30,193 nucleotides of DNA, from NCBI GenBank assembly GCA_963981505.1, contig CAXCEI010000020.1, positions 1 to 30,193 on the forward strand, written 5' to 3'. The position numbers and the translations under genes were made by a program. The notes under the pieces were generated by a model. The model searched no databases. It saw only the letters and a program-made list of their open reading frames with translations, and was not told where the DNA came from. Below are positions 7,141 through 14,999 of the stretch, piece after piece. Every line of letters begins with the position of its first letter. Within the stretch, counting starts at the first letter, position 1. Source of the DNA: OPU3-GD-OMZ sp001901525. Lineage in GTDB: Bacteria > Pseudomonadota > Gammaproteobacteria > Methylococcales > Methylomonadaceae.

Positions 7141-9048
7141 ATGCCCGTTATAACTTTGCCCGATGGTTCGAAGCGTCCTTTTGATGGGGTTGTTACCGTT
7201 ATGGAGGTCGCTCAGTCGATTGGAAGTGGCTTGGCTAAGGCAACATTAGCCGGGAAAATCGATGGTGCTCTCGTTGATGCGTCAACAGTTATAGAACAAG
7301 ATGCAACCTTGCAGCTTATTACCGCTAAAGATGACGAAGGTGTTGAGGTTATCCGCCATTCGACAGCGCATTTGCTGGCACAGGCGGTTAAACAGTTATT
7401 TCCCAGCGCACAGGTGACAATTGGACCGGTCATTGAGAATGGTTTTTTTTATGACTTCTCTTTTGAACGCCCCTTTACTCCTGAAGACTTGCTGAAAATA
7501 GAAAAAAAGATGGCGGAACTGGTCGCTAAAAACTACCCCGTTACGCGGGATGTTAAGTCGCGCGATGAGGCGGTGACTTTTTTTCGTAGTATTGCAGAGG
7601 ACTATAAGGCTGAAATCATTGAAAGTATTCCGGCTAATGAGGATTTATCGCTTTATACGCAGGGTGACTTCACCGATTTATGCCGTGGGCCTCATGTTCC
7701 AAGTACCGGTAAATTAAAGGCTTTTAAGTTAATGAAGATTGCCGGGGCCTATTGGCGGGGTAATTCAGACAATGAAATGCTGCAACGGATATACGGTACA
7801 GCGTGGTCAGATAAGAAAGCGCTGAAAGATTATTTGCATAGGTTACAGGAAGCGGAAAAACGAGATCATCGCCGCTTAGGAAAACAATTAGATTTATTTC
7901 ATTCCCAAGAGGAAGCACCGGGTATGGTGTTTTGGCATGAGAATGGCTGGACTATCTATCAGGAGATTGAACAATATATCCGTGAAAAGTTACGTCTCCA
8001 TGGCTATGGCGAAGTGAAAACACCGCAAGTTGTGGATCGTTCACTTTGGGAGAAGTCAGGTCATTGGGATAAGTTTGGTGACATGATTTTTACCACGCAT
8101 TCGGAAAATCGTGATTATGCGGTTAAACCGATGAATTGCCCGTGTCATGTTCAGATTTATAATCAGGGGCTAAAAAGCTATCGCGATTTACCGATCAGAA
8201 TGGCTGAATTTGGTTCGTGTCACCGCAATGAACCTTCTGGAACCTTGCATGGTTTAATGCGGGTTAGAAATTTTGTTCAGGATGATGCGCATATTTTTTG
8301 TACTGAAGATCAGATTCAGGCCGAGGTTTCTGAATTCATTGATTTGTTATTTGCGGTTTACAAAGATTTTGGCTTTGACGATGTTTTGGTTAAATTGTCG
8401 ACCCGACCGGAAAATCGGGTAGGTGATGATGCGGTGTGGGACAAGGCCGAGCAAGCGTTAGAATTAGCACTGAACACTAAACAACTGGATTGGGAATTGC
8501 AACCCGGAGAGGGTGCCTTTTATGGTCCTAAAATTGAGTTTTCGTTAAAAGATTGTATTGGTCGTGTTTGGCAATGCGGGACGATTCAGGTTGATTTTTC
8601 AATGCCTGGGCGCCTAGGAGCTACTTATGTCGCAGAAGACGGCAGTAAGCAAGTGCCGGTTATGTTGCACCGCGCGATCTTAGGTTCTTTAGAACGATTT
8701 ATTGGTATTTTGATCGAACAACACGCTGGAACGCTGCCGATTTGGTTGGCACCGGTGCAAGTGGTTGTCCTTAATATTGCCGGTCGACATGATGAATTTG
8801 CCCAAGAAGTTGGGCAAGCTCTGAAAAAACAAGGTGTTAGGGTTAAAATTGACTTGAGAAATGAGAAGATAGGCTTTAAAATTCGCGAGCACTCAATGCA
8901 GAGAGTTCCCTATCTTTTAATTATAGGTGATAAAGAGTTAGAGAATCAGCAAGTAACGGTAAGGACCCAGAGTGGAGAAGACCTGGGTAGCTTTACCGTC
9001 AATGACTTTGTTGACAGGGTTCAACAAGCAATTGTTTTTAAAAAGTAA
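7141..9048 (+). CDS. thrS: threonine--tRNA ligase
   Basis: Charges tRNA-Thr. It is 635 residues, full length. The TGS domain covers about residues 1-61. The editing domain follows, with H73 and H77 (HSTAH) plus C181 and H185 (CRGPH), the proofreading site that clears Ser-tRNA-Thr. The class II catalytic core has MNCPCH with zinc ligand C333, motif 2 FGSCHRNEPSGTLHGLMRVR, H384 in DDAH, and motif 3 MLHRAILGSLERF. The C-terminal anticodon-binding domain includes DLRNEKIGFKIREHSMQRVPY. ATG 7141 matches the conserved N-terminus MPVITLPDGS. It is first in the translation operon; infC follows 20 nt after its stop. No long thrS operator leader like that of E. coli is visible. Confidence 0.98.
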   Translation: MPVITLPDGSKRPFDGVVTVMEVAQSIGSGLAKATLAGKIDGALVDASTVIEQDATLQLITAKDDEGVEVIRHSTAHLLAQAVKQLFPSAQVTIGPVIENGFFYDFSFERPFTPEDLLKIEKKMAELVAKNYPVTRDVKSRDEAVTFFRSIAEDYKAEIIESIPANEDLSLYTQGDFTDLCRGPHVPSTGKLKAFKLMKIAGAYWRGNSDNEMLQRIYGTAWSDKKALKDYLHRLQEAEKRDHRRLGKQLDLFHSQEEAPGMVFWHENGWTIYQEIEQYIREKLRLHGYGEVKTPQVVDRSLWEKSGHWDKFGDMIFTTHSENRDYAVKPMNCPCHVQIYNQGLKSYRDLPIRMAEFGSCHRNEPSGTLHGLMRVRNFVQDDAHIFCTEDQIQAEVSEFIDLLFAVYKDFGFDDVLVKLSTRPENRVGDDAVWDKAEQALELALNTKQLDWELQPGEGAFYGPKIEFSLKDCIGRVWQCGTIQVDFSMPGRLGATYVAEDGSKQVPVMLHRAILGSLERFIGILIEQHAGTLPIWLAPVQVVVLNIAGRHDEFAQEVGQALKKQGVRVKIDLRNEKIGFKIREHSMQRVPYLLIIGDKELENQQVTVRTQSGEDLGSFTVNDFVDRVQQAIVFKK

Positions 9049-9053
9049 GATAT

Positions 9054-9060
9054 AGGGGGG
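9054..9060 (+). promoter_or_regulatory. strong Shine-Dalgarno that fixes the infC start
   Basis: AGGGGGG at 9054-9060 sits 8 nt before ATC 9069, a normal spacing, but only 2 nt before ATA 9063. No ATG, GTG or TTG occurs in frame between the upstream stop at 9039 and GTG 9159, so this site points to ATC as the initiator. Confidence 0.7.
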
Positions 9061-9068
9061 ATATAGGT

Positions 9069-9590
9069 ATCGCTGCAAAAAAGACTGAACGGCTGAATAA
9101 TGAAATTACGGCGCGTCGTATTAGATTAATAGGGGCAGATGGCGAACAAGCGGGTGTTGTGAGTTTGACAGAAGGCAAGGAACTCGCGGCAATAGCAGGC
9201 TTAGATTTAGTTGAGATTTCTCCCAATGCAGATCCTCCGGTATGTCGGATTATGGATTTTGGTAAGTTCCAGTTTGAACTTAACAAAAAACAGCAAGCGG
9301 CAAAGAAGAAACAAAAACAGATTCAGGTAAAGGAAATTAAATTTCGACCGGGAACTGAAGAAGGTGATTATCAGGTTAAACTCAAAAGTTTGACTAAATT
9401 CTTGGGTGAAGGCAATAAAACTAAAATTACCGTACGTTTTAGAGGTCGAGAAATGGCACATCGTGAAATTGGCATGACGTTGCTCAAGCGATTAGAGAAA
9501 GATTTGTCAACGTTGGCCGAAGTTGAACAGTTTCCTAAAATGGAAGGTCGGCAAATGGTCATGGTGATGTCGGCTTTGAAAAAGAAATAG
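9069..9590 (+). CDS. infC: translation initiation factor IF-3, apparent AUC start codon
   Basis: IF-3 binds the 30S subunit, prevents premature 50S joining and checks start-codon pairing. The ordinary start in this frame, GTG 9159, would cut off conserved N-terminal sequence. Translating upstream gives AAKKTERLNNEITARRIRLI, a normal IF-3 N-terminus, so the gene must begin at a rare codon. ATC 9069 is well placed behind the ribosome-binding site and gives 173 residues, against 180 in E. coli. VEISPNADPPVCRIMDFGKF and the linker rich in K and Q lead to the C-terminal domain (IKFRPGTEEGDYQVK, RGREMAH). E. coli infC starts with AUU and is autoregulated through it; the same logic is likely here. 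Identity is firm, exact start less so. Confidence 0.93.
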   Translation: MAAKKTERLNNEITARRIRLIGADGEQAGVVSLTEGKELAAIAGLDLVEISPNADPPVCRIMDFGKFQFELNKKQQAAKKKQKQIQVKEIKFRPGTEEGDYQVKLKSLTKFLGEGNKTKITVRFRGREMAHREIGMTLLKRLEKDLSTLAEVEQFPKMEGRQMVMVMSALKKK

Positions 9591-9780
9591 CAGTAAGACC
9601 CGCTCTTGGCGGGTGTTAGCGCCATAAATTATGGTTAACGCCATAGTCTATCGACAGAGGACTTGTCGGTATTAATCACTTCAGGTGATTAGAACTCCAG
9701 TCGGGCCATGCATTTTGCCTACCTGGAGATAAGTTACAGGGATTAATTAATTTAAACTTTAAAAGTTGGAGTAAAAACAA
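9591..9780 (+). promoter_or_regulatory. structured leader before rpmI-rplT, probable L20 autoregulatory region
   Basis: A 190-nt gap inside an otherwise compact operon. It contains four local hairpins: ACCCGC/GCGGGT (9598-9614), CGACA/TGTCG (9652-9668), AATCAC/GTGATT (9674-9690) and CTCCAG/CTGGAG (9695-9728). The first has no T-run, so it is not a plain terminator. In E. coli, protein L20 represses rpmI-rplT translation by binding a structured mRNA leader in this position; by analogy this is a candidate for the same control. A Shine-Dalgarno GGAG precedes rpmI. Confidence 0.5.
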
Positions 9781-9978
9781 ATGCCAAAAATAAAAACGAA
9801 CCGAGGAGCGGCAAAGCGTTTTAAACGTACGGCCTCTGGTGGTTTCAAATGTGGTCAATCACATCGACGTCATATCCTGACTAAAAAGAGTACGAAGCGG
9901 AAAAGACAGTTGCGTAAAGCAGCAACCCTTCATGCATCAGATGTGCGCAGTGCAGCGCGCATGATGCCTTACAGTTGA
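9781..9978 (+). CDS. rpmI: 50S ribosomal protein L35 (bL35)
   Basis: Small basic protein of the large ribosomal subunit. It is 65 residues with the family hallmarks: MPKIKTNRGAAKRFKRTASG at the start, then HILTKKSTKRKRQLR and a C-terminal MMPYS. The length matches the usual 64-66. It is followed 23 nt later by rplT, its standard partner, and preceded by the structured leader at 9591-9780, which probably controls both. Confidence 0.97.
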   Translation: MPKIKTNRGAAKRFKRTASGGFKCGQSHRRHILTKKSTKRKRQLRKAATLHASDVRSAARMMPYS

Positions 9979-10001
9979 TTTTTAGGATACAGGATTAGGT
10001 T

Positions 10002-10355
10002 ATGGCAAGAGTAAAAAGAGGTGTCACGGCGAGAGCACGGCACAAAAAGATATTAAAACAGGCGAAAGGTTATTACGGTGCGCGGAGTCGGGTTTATCGC
10101 GTTGCTAAACAGGCGGTTATTAAAGCCGGTCAATATGCATACCGAGATCGTAAACAGCGTAAACGTCAATTCAGAGCGCTTTGGATCGTTCGTATTAATG
10201 CGGCCGCACGCGAATGTGGGTTGTCTTACAGTCGTTTTATGAATGGTTTAAGTAAGGCCAATGTTGCAATCGATCGTAAAGTATTAGCGGATATCGCAGT
10301 ACATGATAGCGAGACGTTTGCTGAACTAGCAAAGCTAGCGCAGGAAAACTTATAG
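10002..10355 (+). CDS. rplT: 50S ribosomal protein L20 (bL20)
   Basis: Primary rRNA-binding protein needed for early 50S assembly. It is 117 residues, the typical size. It begins MARVKRGVTARARHKKILKQ, with the long basic N-terminal extension, then AKGYYGARSRVYRVAKQAVI and QFRALWIVRINAAARECGLS in the globular C-terminal domain. In E. coli and Bacillus this protein also represses its own operon at the mRNA level, consistent with the hairpin-rich leader two genes upstream. A hairpin with a T-run follows at 10365-10408. Confidence 0.97.
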   Translation: MARVKRGVTARARHKKILKQAKGYYGARSRVYRVAKQAVIKAGQYAYRDRKQRKRQFRALWIVRINAAARECGLSYSRFMNGLSKANVAIDRKVLADIAVHDSETFAELAKLAQENL

Positions 10356-10364
10356 CAATACACT

Positions 10365-10408
10365 AAAAACACCTGTTTTTAATTTTAAGGACGGGTGTTT
10401 TTAATTTT
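10365..10408 (+). terminator. hairpin with T-rich tail between rplT and pheS (terminator or attenuator)
   Basis: AAAAACACC (10365-10373) pairs perfectly with GGTGTTTTT (10394-10402); the stem can be extended inward with several wobble pairs. The tail is T-rich and broken by AA. It can end rplT transcription or attenuate read-through into pheST. No plausible downstream promoter was found in the 50 nt left before pheS. Confidence 0.6.
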
Positions 10409-10454
10409 CAAAAAAGGCTATTTCCTTACCATACAATTTATTGGGGAGCAGGGT

Positions 10455-11474
10455 GTGTCAGTGACCCGAGAACAAGTTTTAACCGAGGCTTTAGTCTTGG
10501 TTTCAGACGCTCAAGATCTTAATGAACTGGATCAGATTAGGGTTCGGTATTTAGGTAAAAAAGGTGAATTTACTCAGCAGATGAAGGCATTGGGTAAGTT
10601 GGACGCTGAGCAGCGTCCCATCGTTGGGCAGGCGATTAATCATTCAAAAGAACAATTTCAAACTGCTTTAGAGTCGCGCAAAAGCGTACTGCAATCTGAG
10701 CGGTTAGCGGAGCGACTCAATCAGGAGAAAATTGATGTGAGTTTGCCTGGGCGTTGTCAATCAGTTGGCGGCATTCATCCGGTCACTATTACCTTAAGAA
10801 GAATAACGGAGATTTTTAAGGGTGTGGGTTTTGAGGTGGTTGAAGGTCCTGAGATTGAGGATGATTATCACAATTTTGAAGCTTTAAATATTCCAGCGCA
10901 TCATCCCGCGCGGGCGATGCATGATACTTTTTATTTTGACCCCCATACGGTTTTAAGAACCCATACCTCACCGGTTCAGGTCAGAGTCATGGAACAAGGG
11001 ACACCGCCTTTAAAAGTGATTGCCCCTGGGCGAGTCTATCGCTGTGATTCGGATATTACCCATACCCCGATGTTTCATCAGGTCGAGGGTTTTGTCGTGG
11101 ATACCGATGTCAGTTTTGCTGACCTTAAGGGCGTTGTGTTTGAGTTTTTAAGAGCGTTTTTTGAGAAAGATATTCAAGTTCGTTTCAGACCCTCTTATTT
11201 TCCGTTCACCGAACCGTCAGCAGAAGTTGATATTGAATGTGTCATGTGTGATGGTGTCGGTTGCCGCGTATGTAGTCATACCGGTTGGCTTGAAGTGATG
11301 GGCTGTGGAATGATTCATCCTGCGGTGTTTAAATCTGTTGATATTGATTCTGATCAATTCACCGGGTTAGCCTTTGGTATGGGTGTCGAACGATTAGCCA
11401 TGTTACGGTATGGCATTAATGATTTACGGTTGTTTTTTGAAAACGACCTTAAATTTCTTGAACAATTTAATTGA
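10455..11474 (+). CDS. pheS: phenylalanine--tRNA ligase alpha subunit
   Basis: Catalytic subunit of the alpha2-beta2 class II enzyme that charges tRNA-Phe. The frame is open from 10395, but that codon lies in the 3' arm of the preceding hairpin. GTG 10455, 6 nt after GGGGAG (10443-10448), is the better start and gives 339 residues beginning MSVTREQVL, near the usual 327-340. The N-terminal coiled coil contains RVRYLGKKGEFTQQMK. The catalytic core shows HPVTITLRRI, THTSPVQVRVM, the motif 2 region FHQVEGFVVD, FTEPSAEVDIEC and motif 3 GLAFGMGVERLAMLRYGI. The CVMCDGVGCRVC cysteine cluster is common in this family. pheT begins 17 nt after the stop. Confidence 0.97.
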   Translation: MSVTREQVLTEALVLVSDAQDLNELDQIRVRYLGKKGEFTQQMKALGKLDAEQRPIVGQAINHSKEQFQTALESRKSVLQSERLAERLNQEKIDVSLPGRCQSVGGIHPVTITLRRITEIFKGVGFEVVEGPEIEDDYHNFEALNIPAHHPARAMHDTFYFDPHTVLRTHTSPVQVRVMEQGTPPLKVIAPGRVYRCDSDITHTPMFHQVEGFVVDTDVSFADLKGVVFEFLRAFFEKDIQVRFRPSYFPFTEPSAEVDIECVMCDGVGCRVCSHTGWLEVMGCGMIHPAVFKSVDIDSDQFTGLAFGMGVERLAMLRYGINDLRLFFENDLKFLEQFN

Positions 11475-11491
11475 TTGGGGACGATTGAAGC

Positions 11492-13873
11492 ATGCGTTTT
11501 AGTGAAACCTGGTTAAGAGAACAAGTTAACCCCGATCTTACGACAGAAGCCCTGGTCGAACAGTTGACCATGGCCGGTCTGGAAGTCGATTCTGTAACTC
11601 CTGCAGCAGCAGAGTTTACTGGTGTGGTCGTCGGAAAAATCATTACCCTAGAGCAACACAGTAATGCAGACAAATTAAAAGTTTGCTCGGTTGATGTCGG
11701 GGGGGATGAGCCGTTGCAAATTGTTTGCGGGGCTAATAATGTCAGTATCGGTATGCACGTGCCCGCAGCTTTGGTCGGTGCGGTATTGCCCGGTGGTTTT
11801 AAAATTAAGAAATCAAAACTTCGGGGCGAGTTATCTTTTGGCATGCTGTGTTCTGAGCAGGAATTAGGCATAGCAGATACCGCTGAAGGTTTGATGGTAT
11901 TACCTTCCAATGCTCCGGTGGGCGTTGATATTCGGGACTATTTGTCATTGGACGACACGCTGATAGAATTAGATTTAACACCTAACAGAGCCGATTGTTT
12001 AAGCATTGATGGGGTGAGACGGGAAGTTGCGTTATTAAATAAAATGCCCTGGCAGCCAGACCAACAGAAAGCAGTTGCAATGGGTCATCAAGAGTCTATC
12101 GACGTTAGCGTGAGTGAGTCTGCGTTATGTTCGCGTTATTTAGGTCGTTTGATTAAGGGTGTTAAGGTGGACGCGCAAACGCCACTGTGGATGCAAGAAC
12201 GCTTACGTCGTTCCGGACACAGAAGTTTGGGGCCCTTGGTTGATATTACTAATTATATTTTATTGGAATTAGGTCAGCCATTGCATGCTTTTGATGCGGG
12301 CCAGTTATCCGGTGGGATTGTGGTTCGTTATGCCAATCAGGGTGAAGAAATTGCCTTGTTAAACGATCAGTCATTGATCCTGAATGATGATATTTTGGTG
12401 ATTGCAGATCAAAGCGGTCCGGTTGCTTTAGCCGGTGTTATGGGCGGCAAGGACTCCGCTGTGGGTGATGACACTGTTGATATTTTTCTGGAATGTGCTT
12501 TTTTTACCCCTGAAATGATGATGGGTAAAGCGCGCGACTTAGGGCTGCATACTGATTCATCGCACCGTTTTGAACGGGGGGTTGACCCCTTTATCCAGCG
12601 CCGGGCGATAGAGCGCGCCAGTCAAATGATTATTGATATAGCCGGGGGGTGTGCCGGTCCCATCACAGAAATAATGGATGAAGCGTATTTACCAAAACGG
12701 TTGCCGGTATTGTTGCGTGAAGAGCGTATTGCAAAAGTTCTAGGGGTGGCAATGCCCGCTGGAGAGGTTGAAGATATATTTCAACGTTTAGGAATGACCC
12801 TTGAACGTCAAGATAATGGCTGGGCAATAACACCGCCGGGTTTTCGTTTTGATATTGCTATTGAAGCAGACCTGATTGAGGAATTAGGGCGCGTTTATGG
12901 TTACAATAACTTGCCACAGCAAAGTTTATTAATGCATGCGCAATTGTCATCTGCGCCGGAAGCAGTTTTGGGTATTGACCGTATTAAGGATCTGTTGGTT
13001 GACCGCGGTTATCAGGAAGCGATTACTTACAGTTTTGTTGATGCAAAGGATCAACAAACAGTCGCGCCTGGCGAGAGTGTTATTGCTTTGCAAAATCCAA
13101 TTTCTTCTGAACTATCGGTTATGCGAACGACTATTTGGTGTGGTTTATTGAATGCAGCCTATAGAAATGTGAGTCGTCAACACAGTCGGGTACGGTTATT
13201 TGAAGCAGGCTTGTGTTTTAAAACCGGTGAGGGTGCTGGGGAAATGGCACAAGAAAAAATGTTAGCAGGCTTAGTATTAGGCTCGCAGTTACCTGAACAA
13301 TGGGGCGAGTCGTCGAGAAAAATTGATTTTTATGATGTTAAAGCAGATTTAGAGGCTATTTTCGCACTTAATGGCGTTGAGTCAGATTTTGTTGCGCACG
13401 AACATTCAGCGCTGCACCCGGGACAAACCGCCGCTATTCAAACTAAGGCAGGTGAGCAGATTGGCTGGTTGGGCGTGTTGCATCCAACCTTAGAAAAACA
13501 CTATGGCTTTGATACTTCGGTATTTTTATTTGAATTAAAACAAGAGTTTGTATTAAATAGGGCTGTGCCTGAATTCACGCCATTATCGAAGTTTCCATCT
13601 GTTCGGCGTGATTTAGCACTGATTGTTGATGAAAATATGCCGGTGAGCCATATTTTAGCTGAAATCAATGGTTTTGACGAAGAAGCGATTAGAGAAGTTA
13701 TTATTTTTGATATTTACAGCGGTGAAGGAATCGAGGTCGGTAAAAAGAGTATTGGCTTAGGGTTTTTTATCCAGAACTTGACACAAACGATGACTGATGC
13801 AGAAATTGATGGGTTAATGGCGTTAGTTTTGGGTAAATTAGCGTTGAATTTGAATGCAAAGCTAAGGGATTAA
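11492..13873 (+). CDS. pheT: phenylalanine--tRNA ligase beta subunit
   Basis: Beta subunit of PheRS; it binds tRNA-Phe and hydrolyses misacylated Tyr-tRNA-Phe. It is 793 residues, essentially the E. coli length (795). It starts MRFSETWLREQVNPDLTTEA. The OB-fold tRNA-binding domain spans about residues 40-150 (KLKVCSVDVG, IVCGANNV, ARG-equivalent KSKLRGELSFGMLCSE). The B3/B4 editing domain (LVDITNYILLELGQPLHAFD) and B5 domain (DLIEELGRVYGYNNLP) follow. The C-terminal FDX-ACB anticodon-binding domain contains FPSVRRDLALIVDENMP. Nothing is missing. It is separated from ihfA by only 7 nt, so ihfA is in the same operon. Confidence 0.97.
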   Translation: MRFSETWLREQVNPDLTTEALVEQLTMAGLEVDSVTPAAAEFTGVVVGKIITLEQHSNADKLKVCSVDVGGDEPLQIVCGANNVSIGMHVPAALVGAVLPGGFKIKKSKLRGELSFGMLCSEQELGIADTAEGLMVLPSNAPVGVDIRDYLSLDDTLIELDLTPNRADCLSIDGVRREVALLNKMPWQPDQQKAVAMGHQESIDVSVSESALCSRYLGRLIKGVKVDAQTPLWMQERLRRSGHRSLGPLVDITNYILLELGQPLHAFDAGQLSGGIVVRYANQGEEIALLNDQSLILNDDILVIADQSGPVALAGVMGGKDSAVGDDTVDIFLECAFFTPEMMMGKARDLGLHTDSSHRFERGVDPFIQRRAIERASQMIIDIAGGCAGPITEIMDEAYLPKRLPVLLREERIAKVLGVAMPAGEVEDIFQRLGMTLERQDNGWAITPPGFRFDIAIEADLIEELGRVYGYNNLPQQSLLMHAQLSSAPEAVLGIDRIKDLLVDRGYQEAITYSFVDAKDQQTVAPGESVIALQNPISSELSVMRTTIWCGLLNAAYRNVSRQHSRVRLFEAGLCFKTGEGAGEMAQEKMLAGLVLGSQLPEQWGESSRKIDFYDVKADLEAIFALNGVESDFVAHEHSALHPGQTAAIQTKAGEQIGWLGVLHPTLEKHYGFDTSVFLFELKQEFVLNRAVPEFTPLSKFPSVRRDLALIVDENMPVSHILAEINGFDEEAIREVIIFDIYSGEGIEVGKKSIGLGFFIQNLTQTMTDAEIDGLMALVLGKLALNLNAKLRD

Positions 13874-13880
13874 AGAGATT

Positions 13881-14177
13881 ATGGCGATCACAAAAGCAGA
13901 TTTTGCAGAAGGTTTATTTGACGAGATGGGTTTAAATAAGCGTGAAGCTAAAGAGATTGTTGAGTTGTTTTTTGAAGAGATTAAATCTTCTTTAGAGGTT
14001 GGTGAGCAGGTGAAGATCTCTGGTTTTGGTAAATTTGAGTTAAAAGACAAAAGCAGTCGTCCGGGTAGAAACCCTAAAACAGGGGAAGAAATTCCTATTT
14101 CAGCACGTCGTGTGGTAACATTTCGGTCAGGTATGAAATTAAAAGCCCGGGTGGAAGCATATGCTGGAACCAAGTAA
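13881..14177 (+). CDS. ihfA: integration host factor subunit alpha
   Basis: One half of the IHF heterodimer, which binds specific sites in DNA and bends them sharply, affecting recombination, replication and transcription. It is 98 residues, the normal length. It starts MAITKADFAEGLFDEMGLNK; the core KISGFGKFELKDKSSRPGRN leads into the beta-arm tip PGRNPKTGEEIPI, whose proline intercalates in DNA. The pheT-ihfA-merR order is the standard gammaproteobacterial arrangement. Its 3' end overlaps the next gene by 17 nt. The alpha rather than beta assignment rests on sequence and on this context. Confidence 0.95.
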   Translation: MAITKADFAEGLFDEMGLNKREAKEIVELFFEEIKSSLEVGEQVKISGFGKFELKDKSSRPGRNPKTGEEIPISARRVVTFRSGMKLKARVEAYAGTK

Positions 14178-14514
14178 TAATAATCAATTGCCGGAAATTC
14201 CGGCTAAACGCTACTTTACCATTGGTGAGGTAAGTGAGTTGTGCGATGTTAAGCCGCATGTATTACGGTACTGGGAACAGGAATTTACCCAGTTAGAACC
14301 GGTTAAAAGACGCGGTAATAGACGTTATTATCAACGCCATGACGTGTTGATTATTCGTCAGATTCGATCGTTATTATATGAACATGGTTACACGATTAGT
14401 GGTGCCAGGAGTCATTTAGAAAATGATAATAACCGAGTTGACAGTAATGTCACGAAACAATTGATCCAGCAAATGCGGGGTGAATTGGAAGAAGTATTGG
14501 TACTACTTAAATAA
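14161..14514 (+). CDS. MerR-family transcriptional regulator linked to ihfA
   Basis: Small DNA-binding protein of 117 residues found after ihfA in many gammaproteobacteria; its target is unknown to me. The winged-helix MerR domain covers about residues 18-90: YFTIGEVSELCDVKPHVLRY, WEQEF, and RRGNRRYYQRHDVLIIRQIR. After the recognition region there is only a short C-terminal helix (TKQLIQQMRGELEEVLVLLK), suited to dimerisation. There is no ligand-binding domain and no cysteine cluster for metal sensing, so it is not a classical metal or redox sensor. Its ATG lies within ihfA, a 17-nt overlap that suggests coupled translation. tRNA-Pro starts 17 nt after its stop. Confidence 0.9.
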   Translation: MLEPSNNNQLPEIPAKRYFTIGEVSELCDVKPHVLRYWEQEFTQLEPVKRRGNRRYYQRHDVLIIRQIRSLLYEHGYTISGARSHLENDNNRVDSNVTKQLIQQMRGELEEVLVLLK

Positions 14515-14531
14515 TTATTTTTTGATATCGT

Positions 14532-14608
14532 CGGGGCGTAGCGCAGCTTGGTAGCGCACCACAATGGGGTTGTGGGGGTCGAAGGTTCAAATCCTTTCGC
14601 CCCGACCA
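14532..14608 (+). tRNA. tRNA-Pro (anticodon GGG)
   Basis: Complete 77-nt tRNA with encoded CCA. The acceptor stem CGGGGCG/CGCCCCG is perfect. D arm GCGC/GCGC, anticodon stem CCACA/TGTGG with loop ATGGGGT (anticodon GGG at 14566-14568), and a T arm with loop TTCAAAT are present. Its position after ihfA-merR is the usual one. Confidence 0.97.
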
Positions 14609-14688
14609 AAAATGGTTACATCCCTTGTAACTGTTAAATGTAATTAAATAATTATAGATTTAGACTTTTTTAGGAAAGTTGTTCAGCA

Positions 14689-14706
14689 GTCACCTGTTCA
14701 GGTGAC
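14689..14706. repeat. 18-bp inverted repeat, possible operator or RNA hairpin
   Basis: GTCACCTGTTCAGGTGAC: 8-bp perfect arms around TT. As RNA it would form a 7-bp stem with a GTTC loop. No T-run follows, so it is not an ordinary terminator. A dimeric-regulator operator is an alternative. Confidence 0.6.
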
Positions 14707-14848
14707 CTTCATTTGAAAACCACAGACGGTTCATAAAGGAATACTTTCAACCGTGTAAGAGCTGAAAGTTGACGGCACCGATTGATCTTTTTTTAGTGTG
14801 TGGAGTCATGGTATTGATCTAGAGGTTCTTTTTTTACCAAAAAAAACG

Positions 14849-14876
14849 TTGCATTAAAGACGAAATTTACTATATT
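14849..14876 (+). promoter_or_regulatory. candidate sigma-70 promoter for the GGDEF-EAL gene
   Basis: TTGCAT (14849-14854), a 16-bp spacer, then TATATT (14871-14876), which matches 5 of 6 bases of the -10 consensus. It would give a leader of about 115 nt before ATG 15000. Confidence 0.45.
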
Positions 14877-14999
14877 TAGCCAACTGCCTTAGTAGCTGCT
14901 TATTCAGGCGGCCTGCGATAAGGACTTGATCAGAGTGTTATTGAGGCTAAATATTTAAGGGGTTTAATGTAGGGACGTGCTAGAACGTTTGTAAAGCTT

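Larger units (their letters stand above)
14609..14999 (+). other. 391-nt gene-free region with strong inverted repeats before the c-di-GMP gene
   Basis: No plausible coding frame was seen. It holds a 6-bp repeat just after the tRNA (GTTACA/TGTAAC), the near-perfect palindrome at 14689-14706, a hairpin ACGGTT (14726-14731)/AACCGT (14749-14754) with an inner AAAG/CTTT pairing, and an overlapping alternative pairing CTTTCA/TGAAAG that would exclude that hairpin. A seven-T run follows near 14790. A candidate promoter is at 14849-14876. It does not match a GEMM c-di-GMP riboswitch. It could encode a small RNA or hold regulator sites. Confidence 0.5.

Noticed and set aside
10395..10454. Upstream in-frame extension of pheS (Phe-containing) as a PheM-like leader peptide
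   Set aside because: It has no stop before pheS, begins within the 3' arm of the hairpin, and lies after rather than before the terminator.
11467..11910. 147-residue minus-strand open frame over the start of pheT
   Set aside because: It lies opposite conserved PheT sequence and has no recognisable domain.
14609..14999. c-di-GMP (GEMM) riboswitch before the GGDEF-EAL gene
   Set aside because: The conserved GEMM core was looked for and not found; only unrelated inverted repeats are present.
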